Below, piece by piece: positions 24,390 to 32,399 of a stretch of DNA of 50,636 nucleotides. Both the position numbers and the translations under genes were made by a program. The notes beneath the pieces were generated by a model that made no database searches, was not told the DNA's origin, and saw only the letters and a program-made list of their open reading frames with translations. The stretch covers positions 1 to 50,636 of the forward strand of contig CAKOWZ010000014.1 in NCBI GenBank assembly GCA_934129745.1, read 5' to 3'. The DNA comes from an uncultured Clostridia bacterium (lineage in GTDB: Bacteria; Bacillota; Clostridia; TANB77; CAG-508). How positions within the stretch are numbered: the first letter of the stretch is position 1; each line of letters starts with the position of its first letter.

Positions 24390-25247
24390 ATGAATACATA
24401 TAAGCCAACTAATGATTACATGTTTAAACGTATATTTGGCCATAAAAAGAATGCAGATTTATTAAAGGATTTGTTAGAAGGAATTTTGCCTGATATAAAA
24501 ATAGCTAGTTTGGAGGTTAAACAACAGGTATCACTTGAAAAAGAAATCATTTCAGACAAATTAGGAATACTTGATATTGTTGCTACCGTGGATGATGGAA
24601 CTATTGTTAATATCGAAATGCAGGTTAAAGATTTTGAAAATACTGTTGATAGATCTTTGTTTTATGAGGCAGGTCTTTTTCATGAGAGTTTAAAAGTTAA
24701 GCAAGATTATGCTGAAATTCCAAAGGTTATAGGAATTTGGATTATGACTTATGATATTTTTAATGAAGGACCTTTTCATGAAAGAGCTAGATTGAGACGA
24801 GATTATGAAGATATTCTTTTAACAGATAAATTTGAGCTTCATTATATTCAATTGCCAAAGTTTAAAAGGAAATGTAAAAGAATTTCGAGCAAGTTAGATG
24901 AGTGGCTTACATTTATTATTAATAATAATTTGGAGGAAATCAGTATGATTAATAATGAGTATGTAAAAAAAGCTGAGGAAGAATTAGAATATCTAAATGG
25001 AGATGAGAAAGAAAGAGAACTTGCTAGATTGCGTGAAAAAGCAATTCGTGATGAAGCAGCTGCAATAGCTGGGGCTACTAAAAGAGGTAGAGAAGCTGGT
25101 TTAGCAGAGGGAATTGCTAAAGGTGTTGTAAAAGGTGCTGCTGCAGAAAAGGTTGAAATTGCAAAGAAAATGTTAAAGGAAAATATTGAAATTGACATTA
25201 TTGTTAAAATAACAGGTTTGAGTAGAAAAGAAATTGAAAATTTATAA
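24390..25247 (+). CDS. Rpn-family PD-(D/E)XK nuclease (PF12784-type putative transposase)
   Basis: A 285-aa protein of the Rpn/YhgA-like family. It begins 'KPTNDYMFKRIFG', the usual opening of the family. The PD-(D/E)XK core is D62 in 'GILDIVA' and E76-x-Q78 in 'VNIEMQV'; 'RSLFYEAGLFHESL' and 'VIGIWIMTYDIF' follow. The last 90 residues are charged with Ala/Gly-rich repeats ('GLAEGIAKGVVKGAA') and a terminal segment resembling a helix-turn-helix-like tail ('IVKITGLSRKEIENL'), as in many homologues. Rpn proteins are recombination-promoting DNA nucleases and some act in phage defence; no partner gene is present here. The start is 24390 with AGGAG upstream. A GACGCGTC palindrome lies 114 nt past its stop. 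Confidence 0.85.
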   Translation: MNTYKPTNDYMFKRIFGHKKNADLLKDLLEGILPDIKIASLEVKQQVSLEKEIISDKLGILDIVATVDDGTIVNIEMQVKDFENTVDRSLFYEAGLFHESLKVKQDYAEIPKVIGIWIMTYDIFNEGPFHERARLRRDYEDILLTDKFELHYIQLPKFKRKCKRISSKLDEWLTFIINNNLEEISMINNEYVKKAEEELEYLNGDEKERELARLREKAIRDEAAAIAGATKRGREAGLAEGIAKGVVKGAAAEKVEIAKKMLKENIEIDIIVKITGLSRKEIENL

Positions 25248-25360
25248 TAGGTATTTAGTTTAGGTAAGTTTAATAATTAAAGTTGAAATCAAATTTTTAG
25301 AATAAATAAGAATTGTATTTTCTGGCATATGAAATATAATTCTTTTTTTGTGTGAGCGAT

Positions 25361-25424
25361 TGTGCAATTGGGGACGCGTCCAAATTGTTCAAATGAGCAA
25401 TTTGGACGCGTCCCCAATTGCACA
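25361..25424. repeat. Palindromic GACGCGTC element, copy 2 (perfect 27-bp arms)
   Basis: Arms 25361-25387 and 25398-25424 are exact reverse complements, beginning TGTGCAATTGGGGACGCGTC, with a 10-nt loop TTCAAATGAG. It is markedly more GC-rich than its surroundings and lies in the gap between the Rpn and CapA-type genes. Confidence 0.9.
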
Positions 25425-25441
25425 TAATTTTACAAAATATA

Positions 25442-25471
25442 TTGTAATTCAGCGCCTAAATATGTTATACT
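25442..25471 (+). promoter_or_regulatory. Promoter of the CapA-type gene
   Basis: TTGTAA (25442-25447), an 18-nt spacer and TATACT (25466-25471). It begins 17 nt after the palindromic element. Confidence 0.5.
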
Positions 25472-25512
25472 AACTTCAAATTAAAAAACACAGATTAGAG
25501 AGGACAACGAAA

Positions 25513-26865
25513 ATGAGCAATAGAAATAACAATAGAAAAAACAGTAAAAATACAAAAAACAGAAAAAAAACAACAAGAAATTCGAGAAGAACAAGATCTA
25601 GAAGAAATCAAAACAGAAAATTAAATTACAAAAAGGTTGCTGGTTGTATTTTAATATTAGTTTTACTTATTATGACTACTATAATATGTTCAAAAAAAAT
25701 AATGACTAGAACTCAACCAACTGAAACAACTGAGGTCGCGGCTGTTGAGGAGAAAAAAGATATAACAATAAATATGGTTGCAATAGGTGATATTATGAGT
25801 CATACATCAAATTTTCAAGATGCATATAATAGTGAAACAAAGTCATATGATTTTTCATATGTATTTGAAGATATAAAAGATTACATTAAAAATGCGGATA
25901 TTGCAATTGGGAATTTAGAGACTACATTTGCTGGAAAAGATGCTGGATATAGTGGATATCCAAATTTCAATACACCTGAGCAATTGGCTCAAAATATCAA
26001 GGATTTAGGGGTTGATGTTGTTTCAACTGCTAATAATCATAGTTTAGATAAAAAATATAATGGTTTGGTTAATACTCTAGATGAGCTTGATAAAGTGGGT
26101 TTAAGCCACACTGGAACATATAGAAGTGTTGATGAGCAAAATACAATTTTGACTAAAAATGTTAATGGAATCAATATTGCATTTTTGTCTTTTACATATG
26201 GAACAAATGGAATTCCTGTGCCAAAAGGAAAAGAATATTGTATTAATTTGATTGATAATAATTTAATTTTAGACCAAATTGCTAAGGCAAAAGAAACTAA
26301 TCCAGATTTGATTTGTGTTAATATGCATTGGGGTGTGGAATATCAACTTAAACAAAATGCGACACAAGAGAATTTGGCAGATTTCTTGTTTAAAAATGGT
26401 GTTGATATTATTTTTGGAAGTCATCCACATGTTCTCGAACCAATGGAAAAACGTACAATTACTATGGAGGATGGCACTACAAAAGATGGTTTTGTAATAT
26501 ATTCTCTTGGGAATTTTATGTCAGGACAGGTTAGTGAAAATACTCAAAATACTATTATTCTGCAGTTAAAGATTACAAAACATGTTGATGATGGTAAAAT
26601 TACAATTGATGATGTAAATTATGTGCCTATTTTTATGTATAATATGGGGTCTGGTAATGAAAAAAAATACAAGATTTTAGATATTAATAAAACTATTTCT
26701 GATTATGAAAATCAAAATGAAAATCAAAATGAGAATGAAAATGGAAGCAATAATAGCAACAATAATGACAACAATAGCAGCAGTGTATCTCAGGTTGTTT
26801 ATAATAAAGTTAAGGATGCAAAAAACAAGATTGAGGAAATTGTTGGTAAACAAAGTGATGTTTAA
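25513..26865 (+). CDS. CapA-family metallophosphatase-fold protein, membrane anchored
   Basis: A 450-aa protein. A very basic N-terminus (about residues 1-42, Asn/Arg/Lys rich) is followed by a membrane helix (about 43-60) and an extracytoplasmic CapA/PgsA-type domain (about 72-385). Motifs: 'AIGDIMSH' (metal-binding Asp), 'AIGNLETTF', 'STANNHSLDK', 'CVNMHWGVEYQ', 'FGSHPHVLEP' and 'YSLGNFMSGQ'. The C-terminal tail is Asn/Glu/Ser rich. CapA-family proteins take part in poly-gamma-glutamate or capsule assembly, and many stand-alone copies are predicted hydrolases of unknown target. No capB or capC is adjacent, so poly-glutamate synthesis cannot be claimed. It starts at 25513 behind AGAGAGGACAACGAAA. 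Single-gene unit with its own promoter and a terminator. Confidence 0.8.
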   Translation: MSNRNNNRKNSKNTKNRKKTTRNSRRTRSRRNQNRKLNYKKVAGCILILVLLIMTTIICSKKIMTRTQPTETTEVAAVEEKKDITINMVAIGDIMSHTSNFQDAYNSETKSYDFSYVFEDIKDYIKNADIAIGNLETTFAGKDAGYSGYPNFNTPEQLAQNIKDLGVDVVSTANNHSLDKKYNGLVNTLDELDKVGLSHTGTYRSVDEQNTILTKNVNGINIAFLSFTYGTNGIPVPKGKEYCINLIDNNLILDQIAKAKETNPDLICVNMHWGVEYQLKQNATQENLADFLFKNGVDIIFGSHPHVLEPMEKRTITMEDGTTKDGFVIYSLGNFMSGQVSENTQNTIILQLKITKHVDDGKITIDDVNYVPIFMYNMGSGNEKKYKILDINKTISDYENQNENQNENENGSNNSNNNDNNSSSVSQVVYNKVKDAKNKIEEIVGKQSDV

Positions 26866-26873
26866 TGATAAAT

Positions 26874-26908
26874 AAAAAAATTCGTGTTCAAAAAACACGA
26901 ATTTTTTT
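26874..26908. terminator. Bidirectional terminator
   Basis: AAAAAAATTCGTGTT (26874-26888) pairs perfectly with AACACGAATTTTTTT (26894-26908). It separates the convergent CapA-type and CorA genes. Confidence 0.85.
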
Positions 26909-26977
26909 ACTGTTATTGCAAAGATTATAAGCTATGTTCCAAAATTAAAACATTAATCTTTTTTTGATTATGAAAAT

Positions 26978-27925
26978 TTATGATAATAAATCCTTTTTCT
27001 TTAACCATAAAATTGTGATTGCAGTTGTAATTATCATAAAAATAGATAATATTAAAAATCCCCATTGATTATGTTGAAAAGGAACAAAAACATTCATTCC
27101 CCATAAACTAGCGATTAACGTAGGTATTGCAATTATAATTGTAATTGAAGTTAAGCGTTTCATTACACCATTCAAATTGTTTGAAATAATTGATGCATAT
27201 GCATCCATTGTACCATTTAAAATATCACTATAAATTTTAGACATTTCAATAGCTTGTTTGTTTTCAATGATTGAATCTTCTAACAAATCCTCATCTTCTT
27301 CATATAATTTAATGATTCTACCTTTTAAAGTTTTTTCCATTACTGTTTCATTTGATTTTAAAGATGTTGTAAAATACACTAAACTTTTATCTAAATTTAA
27401 CAATTTCAATAATTCTTGGTTTTGCAAAGTTTTTTGCAAGATATTTTCAGCAACTTCTGTTTCTTTATTAATTTGTTTTAATAACTTTAAAAAAATAGAA
27501 GCATTTTCATAGAAAAATTGAAATATAAATCTGCTTTTTTTATAAGTTATAATTTTTTTGTTAATCGAATTTTCAAGATTTGAAATTATTTTATTTTTCT
27601 TTAGAGAAACTGTTATAAAAAAATCATCTCTTACAACAATAAGCCCAACTGGCATTGTTGTATATACATCAAAATTATTGTTCTTCTCAAGAATTGGAAC
27701 ATCAACAATAAATAAAATTGTTCCATCATCTTCAAAATCAATTCTGGCTTTTTCTTCGTAATCTAAAGCATATCTAATAAAATTATCAGAAATTTTGGCT
27801 TTCTCACAAATTAATTTAATCTCCTTTTCAGAGGGGGAGACCATGTTTATCCAACAACCTTTTTCTATTTCTTTTTGTTCTGTAGTTACATTTGTTTCAA
27901 TATTTGTATTATATATTTTTACCAA
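26978..27925 (-). CDS. corA: CorA-family divalent metal transporter
   Basis: A 315-aa protein. A long cytoplasmic alpha/beta domain (about residues 1-250) ends in a charged helix, followed by two C-terminal membrane helices. The pore signature Gly-Met-Asn is present as 'SLWGMNVFVPF' between them (about residue 280). The family transports Mg2+ (or Co2+/Ni2+/Zn2+) as a pentamer. I start it at TTG 27925, because AAAGGAGGGGG lies 7 nt upstream. The in-frame ATG at 28003 would extend the protein through its promoter and into the palindromic element. Monocistronic, with an inverted repeat over its -10 box. Confidence 0.85.
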   Translation of the reverse strand: MVKIYNTNIETNVTTEQKEIEKGCWINMVSPSEKEIKLICEKAKISDNFIRYALDYEEKARIDFEDDGTILFIVDVPILEKNNNFDVYTTMPVGLIVVRDDFFITVSLKKNKIISNLENSINKKIITYKKSRFIFQFFYENASIFLKLLKQINKETEVAENILQKTLQNQELLKLLNLDKSLVYFTTSLKSNETVMEKTLKGRIIKLYEEDEDLLEDSIIENKQAIEMSKIYSDILNGTMDAYASIISNNLNGVMKRLTSITIIIAIPTLIASLWGMNVFVPFQHNQWGFLILSIFMIITTAITILWLKKKDLLS

Positions 27926-27943
27926 ATTAATTCCCCCTCCTTT

Positions 27944-27982
27944 ACTATGTAGTATTATAACATAGTATGAACTTATATGCAA
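27944..27982 (-). promoter_or_regulatory. corA promoter with overlapping inverted repeat
   Basis: Minus strand TTGCAT (27982-27977), a 17-nt spacer and perfect TATAAT (27959-27954). ACTATGT (27944-27950) and ACATAGT (27960-27966) form a 7-bp inverted repeat bracketing the -10 box, a layout typical of a repressor operator. Confidence 0.6.
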
Positions 27983-27994
27983 GATATTATGTAC

Positions 27995-28053
27995 GGTGTG
28001 CAATTAGGGACGCGTCCATTCTGCTCAAATGAACGCGTCCCTAATTGCACACC
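27995..28053. repeat. Palindromic GACGCGTC element, copy 3
   Basis: GGTGTGCAATTAGGGACGCG (27995-28014, next base T) pairs with ACGCGTCCCTAATTGCACAC (28033-28052, then C). The stem is extended by CATT/AATG inside and the loop is CTGCTCA. It lies just upstream of the corA promoter. Confidence 0.9.
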
Positions 28054-28158
28054 ACGAAAAAAAGTGCATTTTGGAATTTTTAATCTCTTTTGATACTTAG
28101 CAAGTAATTATATATCTAATGTGCAAATTGATTAAAATCGAATTTAATGTGTCATAAA

Positions 28159-28695
28159 TTAACCAATAAACAATTGCACATAAATTTTGCCATAAACAGG
28201 GCTATCAATCACTACAATACCAGTATAACTAAAATTTTTTTCTAAAATATTAGCTTTATGAGAAGGAGAATTTATCCATGCAGCAACAGCTCTTTCTGGA
28301 GTAGTATTACCTGCTAAATTTTCACCTGCAATCATATAATCAATTCCATAATCTTCTAACATCTCAAAAGGGGTACCTAAATTAACAGAAGTATGGGAAA
28401 AGTAATTATTTTGTACTAAATCAATAGCCTTTAAATAAGCAACATCTTGTAAACTAGACAAAGCCTTTAATTCAGTTAGCCCATTTTTTATTCTATATTT
28501 ATTTATTAAATCTAAAGTTTCTTGTTCCTCAGCTGATAAATCAGCATAATCATCTAATACTAATTTTTCTACATTACTTTTAATATTCTGTTCAGAAAGT
28601 ACAGCAGTTCTGTAAGTAGCAAAAGAGAAAGTATTAAGGATAAAAACAATCACAAAAATAAATAAAATACCAAATGTTCTTTTTGATATTTTCAT
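28159..28695 (-). CDS. Secreted CAP-domain (SCP/PR1, YkwD-like) protein
   Basis: About 178 aa from ATG 28695: a signal peptide (about residues 1-26, ending 'FSFA'), a short linker, then a CAP domain (about 52-178). Hallmarks are 'ETLDLINKYRIKNGLTELK', 'DLVQNNYFSHTS' (metal-ligand-type His), 'AGENLAGN' and 'AWINSPSHKANIL' (second His), ending in a beta strand 'YGKIYVQLFIG'. Bacterial CAP proteins are secreted and of mostly unknown activity. AGGGGA is 12 nt upstream of 28695, rather far; ATG 28728 is the alternative start. A strong consensus promoter lies about 100 nt upstream, leaving a long leader. Confidence 0.8.
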   Translation of the reverse strand: MKISKRTFGILFIFVIVFILNTFSFATYRTAVLSEQNIKSNVEKLVLDDYADLSAEEQETLDLINKYRIKNGLTELKALSSLQDVAYLKAIDLVQNNYFSHTSVNLGTPFEMLEDYGIDYMIAGENLAGNTTPERAVAAWINSPSHKANILEKNFSYTGIVVIDSPVYGKIYVQLFIG

Positions 28696-28804
28696 TCTTG
28701 AAACACATCCCCTAAAAATAATATTCACATTAAATTTTTTATCTTAGGTAGTGTAAATATTTTATCCATTGTTATATGCTTCTATACTAAGAAACAACGA
28801 TAAT

Positions 28805-28833
28805 ATTATATCACCATACAAAAATTATGTCAA
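28805..28833 (-). promoter_or_regulatory. Consensus promoter of the CAP-domain gene
   Basis: Minus strand TTGACA (28833-28828), exactly 17 nt, then TATAAT (28810-28805): a perfect sigma-A match. Transcription would start about 100 nt before the coding region. Confidence 0.8.
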
Positions 28834-28905
28834 CACAACAAAACAAAAATTTCATAATTTACTCCTGTGAAAAAATGAAATAAACTATTCAAAAAATACA
28901 AAATA

Positions 28906-28914
28906 TGATATACT
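28906..28914 (+). promoter_or_regulatory. Extended -10 promoter of the polysaccharide operon
   Basis: TGATATACT: TG one base before TATACT, an extended -10 element, about 33 nt upstream of the polymerase ATG. No good -35 was seen. Confidence 0.45.
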
Positions 28915-28946
28915 AATTTTAAATTTAAGAATAGGAGAATGATAAA

Positions 28947-31163
28947 ATGAGTAAAGAAAAAATAGGATTGATAGGAATAATCATTATTATGTTACTTTCA
29001 AGCATATTTGTAATGCCTAGTGAAACAATGCCAACATGGATAACGTTATTAATTACAAGTGCTTTTACTACAGTATATGTAATATATAAAAAAATAAAAA
29101 AAGAAAAAAATGTAATAATAAAAAGCAAATTGGATATAGCAATACTTATATTTATGCTTTCTCCACTTATTCCATTGATATTTAACACAGCAGTATCATT
29201 TAGCGAAACAATAATTGCTATATTAAGGTATTGGACTATATATGGAGTATATATTTTAGCAAGAAATTTAATTACAGAAGATAAAGAGAAAAAAATTATA
29301 ATAAATGCACTTATTATAATTTCTGTAATACCAATTATACTTGGATATGATATGTTTTTTAAAATAAATTTATTTCAACCTATTTTAAGGTTTTTTAATA
29401 TTAGTGCTTTTCATGAATATAGGATGATTTCTGTATTCGATTATGCTAATACTTATGCAATATATCTAAGTGTTATGACATTTTTAGCGATTGCACTGTT
29501 CTTAAATACAGAAGAAAAAAAATTAAAAATTTTATATGGAATATATATACTAATTGCAAGTATAACAATAATACTTACACAATCTAAAGCAACAATAGCA
29601 CTTCTTGGAATCTTAATACTTATATTTATTTTAAAGAAATTAAAAGATAAAAAAACAGCTAAAAAATATATAGTTATTGGTGCATCTTTAATAATAGCAT
29701 TTTTTATATACTTTTTTGTTGGCCTAAATTTCTCTAAACCTGTTGTAGTAAAAGGAAATCAGGAAGAATGGATTAGAGGTATAGAACCAAATACAAAATA
29801 TGTAATTGAATTTGATGTAAATGCAGAGACAAATACACAAGAAGAATGTTTTGAAATACAAATAGATGAAGCAAATCAATATAATATCACAGAAATTAAG
29901 GGTAAGGTTACTTTTGGAACGTGTAATGATACAAAAAAAATAGAGTTTACAACAGGTGATAGTGTAGACCATTTAGCTTTATATATGAAAAATATGTCAG
30001 AACAAGAATTTACAATAAATGCTTGTAGAATAAATGGTGAAAAATATACTATAAAGTATCTAATGCTTCCAAATGGATTAGTAAGAATGTTTACAACATT
30101 TAATTTCAAAAATTCAAGTGTATGGCAAAGATTTGATTACTGGGGAGATGGTTTTAAAATAATAAAAGATAATTGGCTTTTTGGAGCAGGTGGAAATGCT
30201 TGGAATTTGTTATATGGTAAAGTTCAAGATTATCAATATTATTCTGCAAATGTTCATAGTAATATTTTAGATATATGGATGTCATTTGGAATAATTAGCT
30301 TAATTGCTTTTATCTCTATACTGGTACTTATATTAAAAAATGTAAAAGATATAATAAAAAATAGAAGTGATATAAAAGTATATAGAATGCAAGTTGCAAT
30401 GTTAATAAGCATATTAATAATATTTTTACATTCTTGTATGGATATGGATTTTTCGTTTATCACAATAGGAATATTATTTTATTTACTTGTTGCCTTGAGT
30501 AGTTCAAAAGATAAAGAATTAAAGACAAAAAAGATAGAAATAATAGACTACATCATAGTTATTGCATTTGCAGTTATTACGACAATTAATATTTTGGGGC
30601 TTACATCAGACTTATTAAAAGAAAGCAATCCAAAACTAAGTAGTAAACTTTCGCCATGGAATGAACAATATATGTATAATGATATTGTGGGAACACAAAA
30701 TCCTAATGAATATGATAAAGAAAATATGCAAAAAATGATAAAATATATGAAAAAAGAACCTTATTCACAACAACAACAATGGATAACCACATATTTAGCA
30801 TCTAATATTTCACGAGGTTTAGAACAAGAAGGATATGAAGCAAATGTAGAAGGTATAGATTTTTGGATTGATTTTTGGAGAAACAATAAAATTGAAAGTA
30901 AATATGATTCTAATATGATAATTCAAAAGATAAATAATGAATTAGAAATTTTAATGGCTATGAATAATCTGGAAAATATAACAGAAGAAACAAAAAAACA
31001 AATGTTAGAAATTATAGAAATAGTAGAAAAAGATTATAAAGAATATGAAAATAACATATTAGAATATACAAAACACAAAGATACTAAAGAAGAAAGCGAA
31101 AAGAATCATCAAAAATATACGGAATTGTATAATAAAATATTAAAAATTAAGGAAAAAATATGA
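28947..31163 (+). CDS. Wzy/O-antigen-ligase-like polysaccharide polymerase with extracytoplasmic insert
   Basis: A 738-aa polytopic protein. About ten helices span residues 5-250 and 415-545, with 'LTQSKATIALLGILILIF' and, near residue 410, 'DNWLFGAGGNAWNLLYG' and 'NVHSNILDIWMSFGI', the O-antigen ligase/WaaL-type (PF04932) region. It would polymerise or transfer lipid-linked glycans at the outer face of the membrane. Residues about 260-355, in the large external loop, look like a CBM-type beta-sandwich ('WIRGIEPNTKYVIEFDVNAE', then 'IQIDEAN'), unusual for this family. A long charged C-terminal domain (about 560-738) is helical. The start is 28947 behind AGGAGAATGATAAA. First gene of a run that continues to the flippase at 35997. 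Confidence 0.75.
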   Translation: MSKEKIGLIGIIIIMLLSSIFVMPSETMPTWITLLITSAFTTVYVIYKKIKKEKNVIIKSKLDIAILIFMLSPLIPLIFNTAVSFSETIIAILRYWTIYGVYILARNLITEDKEKKIIINALIIISVIPIILGYDMFFKINLFQPILRFFNISAFHEYRMISVFDYANTYAIYLSVMTFLAIALFLNTEEKKLKILYGIYILIASITIILTQSKATIALLGILILIFILKKLKDKKTAKKYIVIGASLIIAFFIYFFVGLNFSKPVVVKGNQEEWIRGIEPNTKYVIEFDVNAETNTQEECFEIQIDEANQYNITEIKGKVTFGTCNDTKKIEFTTGDSVDHLALYMKNMSEQEFTINACRINGEKYTIKYLMLPNGLVRMFTTFNFKNSSVWQRFDYWGDGFKIIKDNWLFGAGGNAWNLLYGKVQDYQYYSANVHSNILDIWMSFGIISLIAFISILVLILKNVKDIIKNRSDIKVYRMQVAMLISILIIFLHSCMDMDFSFITIGILFYLLVALSSSKDKELKTKKIEIIDYIIVIAFAVITTINILGLTSDLLKESNPKLSSKLSPWNEQYMYNDIVGTQNPNEYDKENMQKMIKYMKKEPYSQQQQWITTYLASNISRGLEQEGYEANVEGIDFWIDFWRNNKIESKYDSNMIIQKINNELEILMAMNNLENITEETKKQMLEIIEIVEKDYKEYENNILEYTKHKDTKEESEKNHQKYTELYNKILKIKEKI

Positions 31164-31613
31164 TAAATTATAAATTAAATAAGGAATAGAGAATACAAAA
31201 AAGAGTATTTGATATACTCGTGTCTAGCATTGCAATCATTTTCACTTTTCCAATAATGGTAATAATTTTTATAATAGTAAAGATAGATTCTAAAGGTCCT
31301 GGTATATTTAAGCAAAAAAGAATAACAAAGGATGGTAAAAGGAGATATGAGTATTGTAGGTCCAAGACCAGAGAGAATTGAAATAATAGAAGATATTATA
31401 AAAGTAGTACCAGAATATAGAATAAGAGAGCAAGTTAAGTCAGGAATAACGGGATTATCACATATAGAGGGAGATTATTACACTAATCCAAAACAAAGAC
31501 TAGAATATGATATTACTTATATGAGTAAATGGTCTATAAAAAATGATATTAAAATTGTTTTTAGAACATTTGGTAAAATAATAAAAGATGCTAGAAAAAA
31601 AGAAGAAATATAA
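31160..31613 (+). pseudogene. Initiating sugar-phosphate transferase (bacterial sugar transferase family), internally deleted
   Basis: Two ends of an undecaprenyl-phosphate sugar-1-phosphate transferase remain. The N-terminal part reads 'RVFDILVSSIAIIFTFPIMV' then 'IDSKGPGIFKQKRITKDGK' (membrane helix and 'GP.IFKQ' motif). The C-terminal part reads 'GDMSIVGPRPERIEII' then 'VKSGITGLSHIEGDYYTNP'. They abut near 31336-31340 in different frames, and the roughly 60-80 residues that normally lie between ('F.IYKFRSM ... DELPQ.WNVLK') are missing. An in-frame TAG at codon 10 after ATG 31160 breaks the N-terminus too. The ATG overlaps the stop of the polymerase gene (ATGA), so this was once the second gene of the operon. 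It cannot make an active enzyme. Confidence 0.8.
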
Positions 31614-31632
31614 CTAGAAGGGAAGAAACTTT

Positions 31633-32391
31633 ATGCAAAACATAGATAAGATAGATATAATTATGCCAGCTTATAATTGTGAAAAATATGTAGTACAAGC
31701 TATAAACTCGGTAAAAGAACAAATCTACAAAGAATGGAGATTAATCATTGTAAATGATTGCTCTTTAGATAATACTAAAAGTATAATTGAAAAAGAAATT
31801 CAAAGCATAAAAGACAAAGTTATATTTATTGATTTAAGTACACATATTGGAGTTGCAGAGTGTAGAAATGTAGCAATAAATAAAGTTTCTAATAGATACA
31901 TTGCATTTTTAGATTCGGATGACATTTGGAACCCAGAAAAGCTAGAAAAACAATTAAATTTTATGAAAGACAATGAATATTGTTTTACATATACAAGATA
32001 TACTTATTTGAAAGATGGAAATTTCAAAGAAGTAAAAGAAATTCCAAGCAAATTAAATTATAGAAAAGCACTAACTAATACATATATATTAACTTCGACT
32101 GTGATGCTAGATACAAAATACATAGATAAGAAAAATATACTTATGCCTAATATTGGAAGTGAAGATACGGCAACATGGTGGAATATACTAAAAAGTGGTG
32201 TAATTTCTTATGGATTGGATGAAAATTTTACAACTTACAGAGTAACAAATAATGGATTATCACAAAATAAATTTACTAACTTAAAAAGAACTTGGAAATT
32301 ATATAGAAAACAAGAAAAGTTATCAATAATATATACAATATACAATTTTTGTTGGTATATATTTCATGCTACAAAAAAACGAATAGTATAG
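31633..32391 (+). CDS. Family 2 glycosyltransferase
   Basis: A 252-aa GT2 enzyme with 'DIIMPAYNCEKYVVQAINSV' at the N-terminus, 'VNDCSLDNT' (about residues 40-48) and the metal-binding 'AFLDSDDIWNPEKLEKQL' (about 94-111), followed by 'MLDTKYI' and 'GSEDTATWWNIL'. This is the GT-A fold seen in capsule and O-antigen biosynthesis, adding one sugar to a lipid-linked intermediate. The sugar cannot be told. It starts at 31633 behind AGAAGGGAAGAAACTTT, 19 nt after the broken transferase, and is in the same operon. Confidence 0.85.
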   Translation: MQNIDKIDIIMPAYNCEKYVVQAINSVKEQIYKEWRLIIVNDCSLDNTKSIIEKEIQSIKDKVIFIDLSTHIGVAECRNVAINKVSNRYIAFLDSDDIWNPEKLEKQLNFMKDNEYCFTYTRYTYLKDGNFKEVKEIPSKLNYRKALTNTYILTSTVMLDTKYIDKKNILMPNIGSEDTATWWNILKSGVISYGLDENFTTYRVTNNGLSQNKFTNLKRTWKLYRKQEKLSIIYTIYNFCWYIFHATKKRIV

Positions 32392-32399
32392 GAGAACCT

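Noticed and set aside
27926..28003. N-terminal extension of CorA to ATG 28003
   Set aside because: It would translate the promoter, the inverted repeat and half of the palindromic element; the TTG at 27925 has an excellent ribosome binding site.
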